Shown here in pieces: positions 12,061 to 22,544 of a stretch of 64,000 bases of DNA. Position numbers and translations under genes: made by a program. The stretch spans positions 2,542,001 to 2,606,000 of the forward strand of contig JAGMVK010000003.1 in NCBI GenBank assembly GCA_020747065.1. The letters are read 5' to 3'. Origin of the DNA: Cadophora sp. MPI-SDFR-AT-0126. Its lineage: Eukaryota; Ascomycota; Leotiomycetes; Helotiales; Ploettnerulaceae. Position 1 is the stretch's first letter, and each line of letters begins with the position of its first letter. The notes beneath the pieces are model-generated. The model saw nothing but the letters and a program-made list of their open reading frames with translations, made no database searches and was not told the DNA's origin.

Positions 12061-13795
12061 ATGAAGGCTGGAGTTATTGCTGTCGCTGCCGCATTGGCTG
12101 GAGGTGCTGCTGCTCAACCTGGAAAGCATGTTCGTCGCCATGCTCATGAGGCTTTCCACGAGAGAGGATTGTACTTGACGGCTGTCACTGGCACTGGTTC
12201 TGCTCCTGAGCCAACCTGTGGTTGCACGACCGTCTACACCACCATTACCGGAGAAGGAACGAGTAAGTCAAGCTCTGCATCGCATTCTTCGAGGTGAGAT
12301 TGTTCGAAAGGCAACGCGCTCATACTCGAGTCTAGTCATCTTCCCTTCTCCCACGTATGCCGCCAATACGACCTCAATTGCTGCTCCTCCAACTTCGACC
12401 TACGTCCCAGTTCCTACCACCTACCCCTCCCCAGTTGTCCCAACTCCTCTCGCGACAACCTGCCCTACCCCAGGTGTATATACCATTCCAGCTACAACCG
12501 TCACTCTGACCGAATCGACCACCGTCTGCGGCGCAACTTCAACTGAGGTCCCAGTTGGTACCCACACTGCTGGAGGTGTTACAACGGTCGTTGAGAAGGA
12601 GACAACCGTTGTCTGCCCATACGCTGCCATTGAGACCAACTCAGATGTCACCACTAGCGTCATCAAGACCACCACCTATGTCTGCCCATCCGCTGGAACC
12701 TACACCATTGCCCCATTGACTACCACCGTCACTGAGTCCACCGTCTGGGTCTACCCAACTCCCGCTTCGTATGCTCCAGGAACATACACCCAACCAGAGG
12801 TGGTGACCACGGTCACCAAGACCAACTATGTTGTGTTCTGCCCATTCACTTCCCCAGCACCCGCCCCGGTCAAGCCAACTTCTACTCCAGTTGCTGCCCC
12901 AACCTACGAGGCTCCAGCTCCAGTTGTCACCTACTCAGCCAAGCCAACCACCCCTGTCTCTCCTCCCAAGAGCACCCCAACCAAGTCCACTGGAGAACTT
13001 GGATCTTCAGGACCAAAATGGGCTATCACCTACTCCCCATACCAGGACAACGGACAGTGCAAGGATGCCTCATCCGTCGCCAGTGACATTGCTAAGATCG
13101 CCAAGGCTGGATTCTCCACCGTCCGCGTCTACAGCTCTGATTGCTCTGGACTCGAGAACATTGGAGCTGCTTGCGAGGCTCACGGACTCAAGATCATCCT
13201 CGGTATCTTTATCAGCAGCACCGGAATCTCTGGAGCTGCCGAGCAAGTGACCGACATCATCGCCTGGAACAAGTGGAGCATGGTCGACCTTGTTGTCGTC
13301 GGTAACGAGGCTATCTTCGGCGGATCCTGCTCCGGCGTTGAACTCGCTGCCTTCATCGTCTCCTGCAAGACCGCCTTCAAGCTCGCTGGCTACTCCGGCC
13401 CAGTCACCACCACCGAGACCCTCGACGTCTGGGAGAAGAACGCCGCTGTCCTCTGCCCCGTCGTCGATGTAGTCGGCTGCAACATCCACCCCTTCTTCAA
13501 CGCCGATGTTGACGCCGAGCACGCCGGTGAATTCGTCGCCTCGCAACTCAAGATCGTCGATGGTCTCTGCCCAGGCAAGTACGGACTCAACCTCGAGACT
13601 GGATGGCCATCCGCCGGATCTTGCAACGGAAAGGCCTGCCCCGGTAAGGCTGAGCAGGTCACTGCCGTCAAGGGTATCGAGGCTGCCGTCGGTGGCAAGT
13701 CCGTCATGTTCTCCATGTACAACGATCTCTGGAAAGAGCCCGGTGCGTTCGGCTGCGAGCAGAGCTGGGGTACTATCCAGATCTTCGGCCAGTAA
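12061..13795 (+). CDS. Secreted GH17 glucanase, BtgE/Scw-like
   Basis: The model joins 12061-12262 and 12336-13795 (73-nt intron, GTAAGT...CTAG) and encodes 553 residues. The start has a good context (CAAGATGAAG). Residues 1-19 form a signal peptide (MKAGVIAVAAALAGGAAAQ), followed by a short basic His/Arg segment. Residues of about 60-290 are a Thr/Pro/Val-rich linker with repeated Cys-Pro units (TTVTLTEST, VVCPYA, TYVCPSAGTYT), as in BtgE-type proteins. The catalytic domain starts near residue 291 (KWAITYSPYQDNGQCK). The GH17 acid/base Glu is in VVVGNEAIFGG (about residue 390) and the nucleophile in ETGWPSAG (about residue 487). Proteins of this kind act in the cell wall on beta-1,3-glucan, by hydrolysis or transglycosylation. 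There is no GPI signal at the C-terminus, so it is probably a soluble or wall-bound secreted enzyme. Yeast Scw4 and Scw10 are relatives. Confidence 0.93.
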
Positions 13796-15079
13796 ATTCC
13801 TCGTCTATACTTGACACCCGCGAACGACCTGCTCGCACATGTACATGATCTACTTCTCTCTTTTTTTGTGTTCTCCTCAAATGAAAGGGAAAGCTTGTGT
13901 ATATGAAATGGAAAAACTGTATGGAGGGGAAGGGTTTGAATTGTATTGAAGGGAATCTGTATCGCGTCCCAACAAACTATCGATCGGTCGATTTGGTGTT
14001 CTGATCAGAGAGAAGTTCTATGGACGATATATTGAAATAGGAGCCCTTTGAATCGCAATCGCAAATTCTCGAGAATCGAATCCGGATTACCAGTCGATTT
14101 GGCCACCTGTGTGTGTGTATCTGCGTGTGAGTTAATGATGTGGGTGATATGGTATGGTATGTGTTCTGTCGTGTAGTAAGTAGGAAAGCGTGCATGCATA
14201 TTTTGGTCTATTTTGAATGAAATTGGGCTCATTCGGGGTTGTACTATACCTTACCTTGGAATTGTAACTTTTAGTGTTTATTTATTACGTATCTGAAAAT
14301 CTACCTCTTTTGATCGGTGCGCATTTTATCTTCATCTTTCTCTCTTATCGTATCGTATGTTCGTTGTATCGTCATCTTATCGTATCATTGGTCCCTTTTT
14401 CTGCTTCTGCTTGTGTTTGTACTCTGACTCGGTATTTTGAAATAACATCGGAATTAATTCCCCCTGGTGCGTCGAAGGTGTTTCGTGACAGATGGGCAGA
14501 TCGGGGGTTTTTTTTACTTCAATCTCAAGTGAAGTTTTCTGAAAAAGAGCGTGGGATATTGTGAGAGCAGGAGAGGAGAGGACGACGAAGTTCTTCTGTG
14601 TCTTTGTCGAGTGTCTCATGAGTCTCGAGTGTCTCATGTAAACGAGGCGGGTTCTTCTTGAGGCATGTAGGAAAATTTCATGTGAAACCAGGCAGGCGGT
14701 AGAATTTGAGCATTGAAATGCATTGAATTGCATTCATTCCGTAAGTCACATTTGTTCAGCGACGGATCCTTTCTTCTTTCAAGTCTATTGTTTCGTTTCT
14801 ATGAAACCTGTTCTAATACTCAAAAATTCGAATTACAGAAAGACCAATTGGATCCCTGGTGACGCCTGCCTCGCCTACCAGAAAAGGGGTATCGATATCG
14901 ACATCGCTAGTGCTGACGCTCCTCCCAATCAGCAAGGTCCTCACGAAAAGGAACAATATACACACAGACCATAGCTTCCATATCCTACTGAAGGCTACTT
15001 GAAGCAGCTCTTCAATTTCTCCAAAAAGGAAGGCTTAGGCTTAGGCTTCTCGCCACCACCATTACCTATCTCCAATCCT
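13796..15079. other. Intergenic between convergent genes
   Basis: Lies between the 3' ends of the GH17 gene (+) and the AA7 oxidase gene (-), so it should hold both 3' UTRs. The sequence is AT-richer, with TG/CA-rich runs near 14.1 kb and repeated CGTATC-type motifs near 14.34 kb. I see no gene. Confidence 0.5.
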
Positions 15080-16683
15080 TCATTTGGTTTCCGAGTTCCC
15101 CGCTCCATCCATTCCATTCGCCCCGTTTCCATTTGCATTCGCCTGCGTCGCCTTCTCAGGAATTGGTCCCCCAACTGCGGGCCTTACGCTCTGCGGATTC
15201 CAGAAAACATCACCCGGGTCCACAACGGCCTTGATAGCTTCCAACCTCGGTAAATTCGTTCCCCAGTAGGCCTCCTGGCCATTCGGCAGCTCAGGATCCA
15301 CATACCCAGCATAGGCGCCGAAATCACCTCCGCCGGGCATGCCGTCCTTCACGACCTGGTTCAGACCCCTCAAGAAGTCCTTCGTTGTGTTCGATACCTT
15401 TGGAACGCCGACTGCGTACGATTGCATGTAGAAGAGCGCGTCCCGGTGTGCGTATGCCGTGGCGTCTTGAGGCACGTCGTTGATGGCCCCGCCTGCGAGA
15501 TCGAAGATCACGAACCAGATGAGTGTTCCCTTTTTCGCTTTGTCCATATATGTTAGGATTTTGTCGATTGCTTCGTCCGGGATAAGGTTGCAGCCATTGA
15601 AAGCGAGACTCTTCGAATACAGTGGTGCACGCAAGCATCCTCCGATCTGAAGTGCAAAATCCTCTGCCCAGTGTCCCACCAGTCCTAGCCAGTCTTTAAA
15701 CACAATGGTCTTCTTGTCCTGCTTCCCTGGGAATCGACTGTCCATGTGCAACTTATCGTACTCTTTCTCGGTCCCGAAGTATGTTCCTGAGATCACCATT
15801 CCCACCTCGGTGAAGACAAGACCACTGGCGAATTTCCTCGTTAAAGTCGGATCGCTGACAAATGTCTGCCATGCTTTAAAGATCGGTGCCATGGAAGCAT
15901 ACTTGCCGAAATGGAATGAGAAGGAAAACTCCACCGCTTCTCTTGGGGAGGGCTGAGTCCGGACCACAAACTCTGTGATTACACCAAAACTCGCACCAGC
16001 GCCCCTCACAGCCCAGAAGATATCAGAATTCTGAGTTTCGGAACAGCGCTTGATACTTGAGTCGGCCAGAACAATCTCAACCTCCACGACGTGATCGAGA
16101 GCCGATCCCCATTGTCGAGACGTCGGCCCAAGGCCTCCAATCGTGGCATGTCCTCCAATCCCAACCTGTGGACAGGTACCGTGGGCCATAGCTCTATTGC
16201 CGGCGTCGCGTAGACGCTTTGTGACATCTCCAAGGAGCGTCCCTCCACCGATCGTAGCACGCCATGTTTTGCGGTCCATAGAGAACTGCTGGAAATGTTT
16301 CAGGTCGATGACTACAGCGCCATCAACACCTCCGATACCTTGTTAACGTCAGTTAATTGTCTTCAACCAAGACAATATCGGGGGACATTTGGAAATTCGA
16401 AGAGAGGAGGAACATTTGGAAACAAACAGTAATTCGCATAGCTGTGTCCTCCACACCTCGCCTGCACCTTACACCCATTCTGCACCGCGGCCCTCACCAC
16501 CCCCGCAACCTGCTCCTTTGTCTTCGGATAGGTGACCGCCGCCGGTTTGACCTGAATATCCAGATTATACGGCTTTGCGTCCCTCAGTTTGTACAGCGGA
16601 TCTCCGGAGAAGGCATATAAATCCGAATCATTACCCAACGTTGTCTTGATGTCTTTCGCAATGGCGCTCTGGGAGGAGCCCAT
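15080..16683 (-). CDS. FAD-linked oxidase, AA7 (glucooligosaccharide oxidase-like)
   Basis: The gene reads from 16683 down to 16428 and from 16338 to 15080 (89-nt intron at 16339-16427, donor GTTTGT), giving 504 residues. It has an FAD-binding type 4 domain at the N-terminus and a berberine-bridge-like C-terminus (AYWGTNLPRLEAIKAVVDP, DVFWNPQS). Both residues for bicovalent FAD attachment are visible: His80 in ARCGGHSYANYC and Cys141 in GTCPQVGIGGH. Their 61-residue spacing matches the His/Cys pair of Acremonium glucooligosaccharide oxidase. Such enzymes oxidise the reducing end of sugars to lactones and release H2O2; some relatives act in secondary metabolism. There is no clear N-terminal signal peptide (MGSSQSAIAKDI), so secretion is uncertain. 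The tail after PAVGGPIPEKA is a low-complexity Asn/Gly extension. Confidence 0.92.
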
Positions 16684-17764
16684 GTTGACTTTGTGTATGG
16701 AGTAGCTGGCTGAGATTGCAGAACCGGGTCTTTGGATGGGCGAGGAGGATTGTGGAGGGATTGTTGGCTAGGTGTTTTACGGCTGTCTGGGTTGGGAAGC
16801 GGGTGCGGCTATTGGTCTTTATGTTTGTGTTTGATGGATAGGGTTCGGCCATATTTGGGTAACGGGAAGTAGATTCCTGATTTCGCCAAGCCAGACAGAT
16901 AAACAATGGGGACTTCTAACATCGCCTTCGCCAGCCACATGGCAAGGGGTCTTGGGGATGACAGACGATGATCTCGATGTTTCATCTTCTTCATGTTCCA
17001 ATGGTGGAGGGCAATGTCTCTGGCGTTATCTAGTGGTAGGCAGGTACTCGTACCTAGGTGCCGTTTGGCTGGCTGGCTGGCCAGACACGCCAGGGAAGCG
17101 GGCGACTCGCTTAGCCTCCCCGTGGCTTGCTGCGTGCGGGCGGGCATGAATGGAAATCCTGAAAATTCATGTTTGTTCCAATAGTCTGGGACACATGTGA
17201 CTATGGCGTAGGAATAACAACAAATCATACATTAGTGGTTATATTCAGCCGTTATCGATTATTGTTGGGGCTGAAGTCGATTGTACTTGTGGTGTTTTGG
17301 CGTGGTTCTAGGACTTTGCTAGGGCTGAGGGCGGGGATGTGGTGAGCTGGACGACATCATGCTCTACTACGGAGGTACATGTCTGAGCATCAGAATCAGC
17401 CAATTGCGGGAGGAAAAAAACATAGCAATGATTCTAGACACGTTTCCTTGAGGTGGTGCTTGTGGTCAAACCGCGAACTTCTGCTTCTAGCCCTGATACG
17501 GATAGACCTCACTGTGCCTGCATCTCCCTGACACCGTGTGAAAAGACCTGGTGGCAAGACTATTAACTAACCACTTGAAAGTCTCGAGTGTGAACCACCG
17601 TAAGCTGAAGTCCAAAAGTCCCTGCCATGTGCTATACGGCAGGGCATAGCAAATTTCGAAACCCCACAAGCGCATACATCAACAAAAGACCGCATAGCCA
17701 ATCTCCAATTCACATAACGAAAGTAGAACATCCACCAGAACTGTAGAGACAGCTACAGCTCATT

Positions 17765-17899
17765 TATCCCCTAAACTGCCAAAAACACACTTTTTAGGGC
17801 ACAGCGCTGAAGCGGGCTGCTAAAGTTGCCTGCATCTTAAGGCACGAACGCTACGGACTGCCAAAGAAAAAGTGTGTTTGGGACGGCAGTGAAGGGGTA
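17765..17899. mobile_element. MITE-like inverted repeat, about 135 bp
   Basis: The left arm (17765-17795) contains ACTGCCAAAAACACACTTTTT. The right arm (17867-17899) contains AAAAAGTGTGTTT followed by GGCAGT and GGGGTA. The arms are inverted complements over about 31-33 nt with a small gap, including a perfect 13-nt core, separated by about 71 nt. The size and non-coding interior fit a miniature inverted-repeat element or a stable hairpin. No target-site duplication is certain. Confidence 0.5.
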
Positions 17900-18668
17900 G
17901 CCCGTCCTACCAACCAGAATCTCTCCATTCGAGTTACACAGGAACCCGCCCGCTCATAACTGAAAATCGTGCACGTACAGACAGTATCACGTTCATGTCA
18001 CATGCCCTCCCTCTTTCGGAAAAAGCACATACTTTTGTTGCATATCGCAAGATTGACAGCACTCACAGCGCACTCCGCGCCCCAGGCGCAGCGAGTGAGC
18101 GAGCGAGAGCGACGCACGTCCGCCTCTGTCCGATTGAGCGCAATGCAAGCGAGGAGAACAAAATGTTTGTAAGATTCGCCTGCTTCAGCCTCGACTTCCT
18201 CACCAATGTCCCAAGGTCTTCCTGAAACATGTAGCATATTATAGACAGTCCTGTGAATATCTACGAAGGTATGCCCCTCGGCAATGTCGTCAAATTTATT
18301 AGCAACATCTTGACATCTTGCAATGCTTTGCCGCAAGCGTCCGCTTTCTTGAACCTTTTCTTTGCATGTAAACTTTCGGCTCAGTTGAGTCTCAATTCAA
18401 CAAAGTCCAATTTTCTCTTCAGGGAAATTGAATGACGTCTCGAAGGGGTCGTCTGCAATTCACTGCTGTAGAAAATCTCAGCCTCTTAAACTTCTGCCAA
18501 GTGCAGACACCTCACCTGCTTCAATCCCGTATTACTATATGGTATCTCGCATCTCACTGACCACTTCTCGTTTCAATTTCTTCATTTACTGATATCCATT
18601 GCTATTGTCTCTATATCTGTATTACCTTTCATTCCATGAGCTAAGCAGCTAAGGAGCACCGTATTGAC

Positions 18669-18724
18669 GCTCCATTGCTCCATCGCTCCATTGCTCCATC
18701 GCTCCATTGCTCCATCGCTCCATC
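18669..18724. repeat. Tandem repeat of GCTCCATY, 7 copies
   Basis: Seven head-to-tail 8-bp units, alternating GCTCCATT and GCTCCATC, so the higher-order period is 16 bp. The last two units are both the C form. The array lies in intergenic DNA near the 3' end of the 1160-residue protein gene. Confidence 0.92.
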
Positions 18725-19061
18725 AGCGTCCCCAGGAAAGAAACTGCTCGCTCCGAAACCATGGCTTTTCTGTTCTAAAAATGCATAGTTATTTGGTTGT
18801 ATATGTTGATAAATGCCTCCTCCGTGTGTATACGAATGTATCTCCTTTTCTTCATCCCCTTCCATGCAGATTCTCGCTTGCTTCCACCCATAAGAAAGTG
18901 ACCACTCGCTCTCTGTACTAAGCCACGGGAAGAAATCGCTTCAAAAACAATGCTGAAAGTCAGAGAGAATTTCTCTCATATGCCACTAGATGACATCCTC
19001 ATATCAATGAGATATAATGTGCTCCAGTGAGCCGCTGAGATGCAAATAACTGCAGTGCTAC

Positions 19062-22000
19062 TTAACAGCACGCTCCACTGTCCTGGACGACCCCACCATC
19101 ACGGGCCATATCTTCCCTCATGTCCTCCACAGGATAACAAAGGAGCTTGTTCGCACGCTCAATCGACTTCTCGAGAGATTCATTACCGATCTTTCCCTCA
19201 GTGTTGAGAGTATCCTGGACGACAGCGAGGACATCATCATCCTTGGACACCGAACATAAAGCCGCAGCATCAGAGCCTGAGTTTGACTCTTTCTCAGCCG
19301 CAACAATGACTCCCTCCTCCGACTCATCATCGCTCAAATTGATCTCATCTGGATTGACAACCTTCATGCTATCGTCTCCCACTGCTATCGCAGCCTTATT
19401 CAACTCCTCAACCGGGATCTTCAAATCGCTCTTGTCAATCCCCTGCTCTCTGGCGCCAGATGCACATTTCTTGCTACCAGAGAAATGGAACCATTTGAAG
19501 AGTTGGACTTTCGGCTTACTGACGACTTCCTCAGCCGAGACATCCTCATCGACGCAGTCAGCCTCTACTTCGGATCCCACAGCAGGTTCACTAGTCGCCG
19601 CACTCGCAAAACTCGATCGCTCGCTCTTGATCAAGCAGCGCAAATCGACGCGTGGCGGACTAGCTGAGAAACGTTGCTTGAGTCCTCCAGCTTGGACATT
19701 GCCGCCTACAGGGAGGATATCGTCAACTTCACTTGTGATGGTAGCCTTGAACGTGTTTCTTGTTGGTGAAGTCTTGGGTGAAGTTCTAGAAGTGGAGGAG
19801 GCAGAGGTGTTGATGTGGATTGAGCGGGGACGCTTTCCGGTGTCGACGAAGCCGGGAATGTCGCTTGCGTATTTAGAGCCTGCGAGGCCGATGAGCGATT
19901 TGCGTGTCTCGCGGGTTGGTACCGTGGTAGATGAGTTTGTGCATGTGGGAGTGGGGGCGGAAACGAGACTGGCGAGGTCTTTGTTGGTGTTGGAAGCGAG
20001 GAGAGCGGCCTGTAGTTCTTGGTCTACAGCTAGGACGGTAATGGATAGGGCTTCCTGCTGAATAGAGTTGTAAGATGTGGGTGATGAAAGTGGAGCCGAT
20101 GAAATCTTCAACTGCTCTTGATGGTCGATGGCTATACTATCCCCAACGTCCGAAGCAATATCCTGAGATTTGGTGTCGGACGTGGAAGACTCATCGGGAG
20201 GAGTTGATGAACCAGAAGCAGATTTACTTCTTTCACCCGTCTCACTGGCAGAGCTCTCGCCACCTTTCGCCAAATCGTCAAGCATCTCCACCTTCGCATC
20301 CTCATCGTCCAACTCGTCATTAATCTCGTCAGCCCAGCTTGTAGCCTTGAATTTGGCAACGTTGAAATCCGGGATACTGACTTTCTGATTCTCGAGAGCA
20401 GCAAGTCCTTTTCTACCATCCCCACTCTCACGCTCACTCGCAGTAACACTCTCCTTCTGCTCGCGCGATCCCCAATTCTCCGGCATAACCTTTGGTCTCG
20501 GCTCTACCTTACCAGCCAACTCCTCAACCTCACCAGCACAAGGATCAGCCTCCCATCTGCACACCAACCCACGATACGCATTCCAAGCATGCAGAATTGC
20601 CCACGCGCTACCGGCCATGTCGATATTTGCGAACTGTAAATGCAGCGTAAAATCCTCATCGATCCACATCTCGATCAAACTCTTAGCACGGTGTCCATTC
20701 CTACAAGCGAGATCGCGTTCTAGTTGGTTGAGTGAGAAGTAGGATGGGATGTCGAGAACCGCAATGCATCGAGTCTGCTCTCTCAAACGAGAGATCTGCT
20801 TCGCGGGAAGTGGATATGTGGGTGTCACAATCAATGTAACCTCGGCGATATTGTCTTCAGCAAATGAAATTGGATGCGCAGCCGCATAGAGAACGTACTC
20901 TTCTGCAGCAGCCTCATGCTTGAACACTACACGCGCCTGTAGCGTACCCGCCGCAATATTGCCCATCTTCACGACCGTTGCGCTAAGAATATCGCCTCCT
21001 CGTACGCGCGCGAGTACATCACGGATTTCAGTGCCGAGAGGCAGATTGCTGAGATGCACGGTACGCATATAGTTAGAATCTCCGTCGGCAGGAATGTACT
21101 GGATGCTGTAGCGGAATACATCTGGGAAGCGGGTATCGTTGCGGCCGGTGGCGGCGCGCATATGTGCTTCCACTGCACCATTGCGGTCTTGAGAGTCAGT
21201 CCAGAGGCCTTGGTCGAGGGATCGGTCTTTGGGTGTCTCGAAGGCTGTACCAGGTCCTGCTCGGGAGGGGTGCGGAGCAGAGTTTCTGAAGTTGGGTGCA
21301 AAGCGGTCAAAATCCCGGGCTGGGGGGATTGCCTTTACTTTGTTGTAGTCGGCGCCGCGGAAACTGCCTTCAAGAGCGAAGCCGGTTTTGATGACGCCTG
21401 GAGTTGGCATGTTTGCGAACATCGCCGTAGATTTATTATTTTCTTCGATTTGCTCATCGATATGCCTCTCGTCCTCTAGCAGTTTTGGAGCTCCCACAGA
21501 CAGAGATGATGACTGTGCTGTGATGCTAGGAGGAAATTCCATGACCATAGTCGACGGGACGGAAGAAGGCTGTGCAGAGATAGGAGCAAAGATGCCATCG
21601 TTGTCGAGAAAATCCTCGAGGCTGCACATGCCCACATTAACATGTGCGGGATGAACAACTGACTCCGCAATAGGAGAATTGTAGATGTTTGGTAGATCAT
21701 CATTCACGTCCTCACCCCAGCCTCTAAAGGGCTGGGGGGATGTCGATCCCGGTTCCATGGTGTAGCGATTCTCTTGTTGACTTTGTGGCGGATTAGCCGA
21801 GCCTGAGCTGGAAGCGAGATCTGGCACAGCCATCTCGCCTTTTCCTTTGTTAAAAGCCCGACCCTGTCCGCCAGCATTATTTTGCATCCAACCAGTTTCC
21901 TTGCCCATAACATCATTTCCTCTGTGGGCACCACCACTATCATCCTCACGGCCAATTGCATGACCACGACCTTCATTTCCACGCTCCAGATCCTGGATTC

Positions 22001-22544
22001 TAGATCTTAACAAGCGATCAGAATTTCGATATCTCTCAATCTCCTTCTCTAGTGCCTTAATTCTTCTCTCGTTGTCAGAGGACTGGGAAGTCGAAGAACC
22101 AGCTAGGACCTGCGGCGAAGGGGTGACACAAGCACCACGAGTAATAGACTCAATGACGATGCCAAAACTACTAACTACAGCCTCCTTGTCTCGTCGAGCA
22201 TGTTCAAGCTCGTTCTTCAGAACGGCAATCTCGATTTTCTGCTCAGTAATAGCTTCTGCGCGAGAAGCGTCGATGAGCTGAAGTTTGTTGATTTCTTCTT
22301 GTAGGTCTTTAACATCTTTGGCGGTGGATATTTCTTGGTCACTTTGAGAGTATGAACGTGGTGAACATGGTGCGGTGAATGATTGTTGCTGGGCGTGAGC
22401 CTTGGGAGACTTGGGTGGTGTGTAGGGAGTATAGGAGGATATGCCGGGATCGATGGAGTCGTATGTCAGTCTGACGCCTGGGATGTGATGTGGAGTGCTG
22501 AGGTGAGCGGCGTGTAATGAAGCCATATTGTCGGTTGTCGTCAA
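19062..22544 (-). CDS. 1160-residue coiled-coil protein with RRM-like region
   Basis: A single uninterrupted frame reads from ATG 22544 to a stop at 19062. Residues 1-70 are low complexity (PYTPPKSPKAHAQQQ). Two predicted coiled coils follow at about 73-125 (DLQEEINKLQLIDASRAEA) and 155-195 (RRIKALEKEIERYRN). A central region of about residues 485-670 looks like two divergent RNA-recognition folds: RTVHLSNLPLGTEIRDVLAR resembles an RNP2-type strand and helix, followed by GTLQARVVFKHEAAAEEYV. The second unit (RCIAVLDIPSYFSLNQLERD) leads to SAWAILHAWNAYRGLVCRWE. The C-terminal 480 residues are Ser/Thr/acid-rich and disordered. The overall plan suggests an RNA-binding or Mei2-like regulatory protein, but I do not recognise an orthologue. 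A second in-frame ATG lies at codon 7. Confidence 0.8.
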   Translation of the reverse strand: MTTTDNMASLHAAHLSTPHHIPGVRLTYDSIDPGISSYTPYTPPKSPKAHAQQQSFTAPCSPRSYSQSDQEISTAKDVKDLQEEINKLQLIDASRAEAITEQKIEIAVLKNELEHARRDKEAVVSSFGIVIESITRGACVTPSPQVLAGSSTSQSSDNERRIKALEKEIERYRNSDRLLRSRIQDLERGNEGRGHAIGREDDSGGAHRGNDVMGKETGWMQNNAGGQGRAFNKGKGEMAVPDLASSSGSANPPQSQQENRYTMEPGSTSPQPFRGWGEDVNDDLPNIYNSPIAESVVHPAHVNVGMCSLEDFLDNDGIFAPISAQPSSVPSTMVMEFPPSITAQSSSLSVGAPKLLEDERHIDEQIEENNKSTAMFANMPTPGVIKTGFALEGSFRGADYNKVKAIPPARDFDRFAPNFRNSAPHPSRAGPGTAFETPKDRSLDQGLWTDSQDRNGAVEAHMRAATGRNDTRFPDVFRYSIQYIPADGDSNYMRTVHLSNLPLGTEIRDVLARVRGGDILSATVVKMGNIAAGTLQARVVFKHEAAAEEYVLYAAAHPISFAEDNIAEVTLIVTPTYPLPAKQISRLREQTRCIAVLDIPSYFSLNQLERDLACRNGHRAKSLIEMWIDEDFTLHLQFANIDMAGSAWAILHAWNAYRGLVCRWEADPCAGEVEELAGKVEPRPKVMPENWGSREQKESVTASERESGDGRKGLAALENQKVSIPDFNVAKFKATSWADEINDELDDEDAKVEMLDDLAKGGESSASETGERSKSASGSSTPPDESSTSDTKSQDIASDVGDSIAIDHQEQLKISSAPLSSPTSYNSIQQEALSITVLAVDQELQAALLASNTNKDLASLVSAPTPTCTNSSTTVPTRETRKSLIGLAGSKYASDIPGFVDTGKRPRSIHINTSASSTSRTSPKTSPTRNTFKATITSEVDDILPVGGNVQAGGLKQRFSASPPRVDLRCLIKSERSSFASAATSEPAVGSEVEADCVDEDVSAEEVVSKPKVQLFKWFHFSGSKKCASGAREQGIDKSDLKIPVEELNKAAIAVGDDSMKVVNPDEINLSDDESEEGVIVAAEKESNSGSDAAALCSVSKDDDVLAVVQDTLNTEGKIGNESLEKSIERANKLLCYPVEDMREDMARDGGVVQDSGACC

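Larger units (their letters stand above)
16684..19061. other. Intergenic with inverted-repeat element and 8-bp tandem repeat
   Basis: No supported gene. The stretch holds a MITE-like inverted repeat at about 17.77-17.90 kb and a seven-copy GCTCCATY tandem repeat at 18.67 kb, both listed separately. A GGCTGGCTGGCTGG run lies near 17.07 kb. Confidence 0.5.

Noticed and set aside
12218..12335. Upstream extension of the second GH17 exon frame as a separate start
   Set aside because: The frame before 12336 lies in the intron. The signal peptide exon at 12061 joins in phase.
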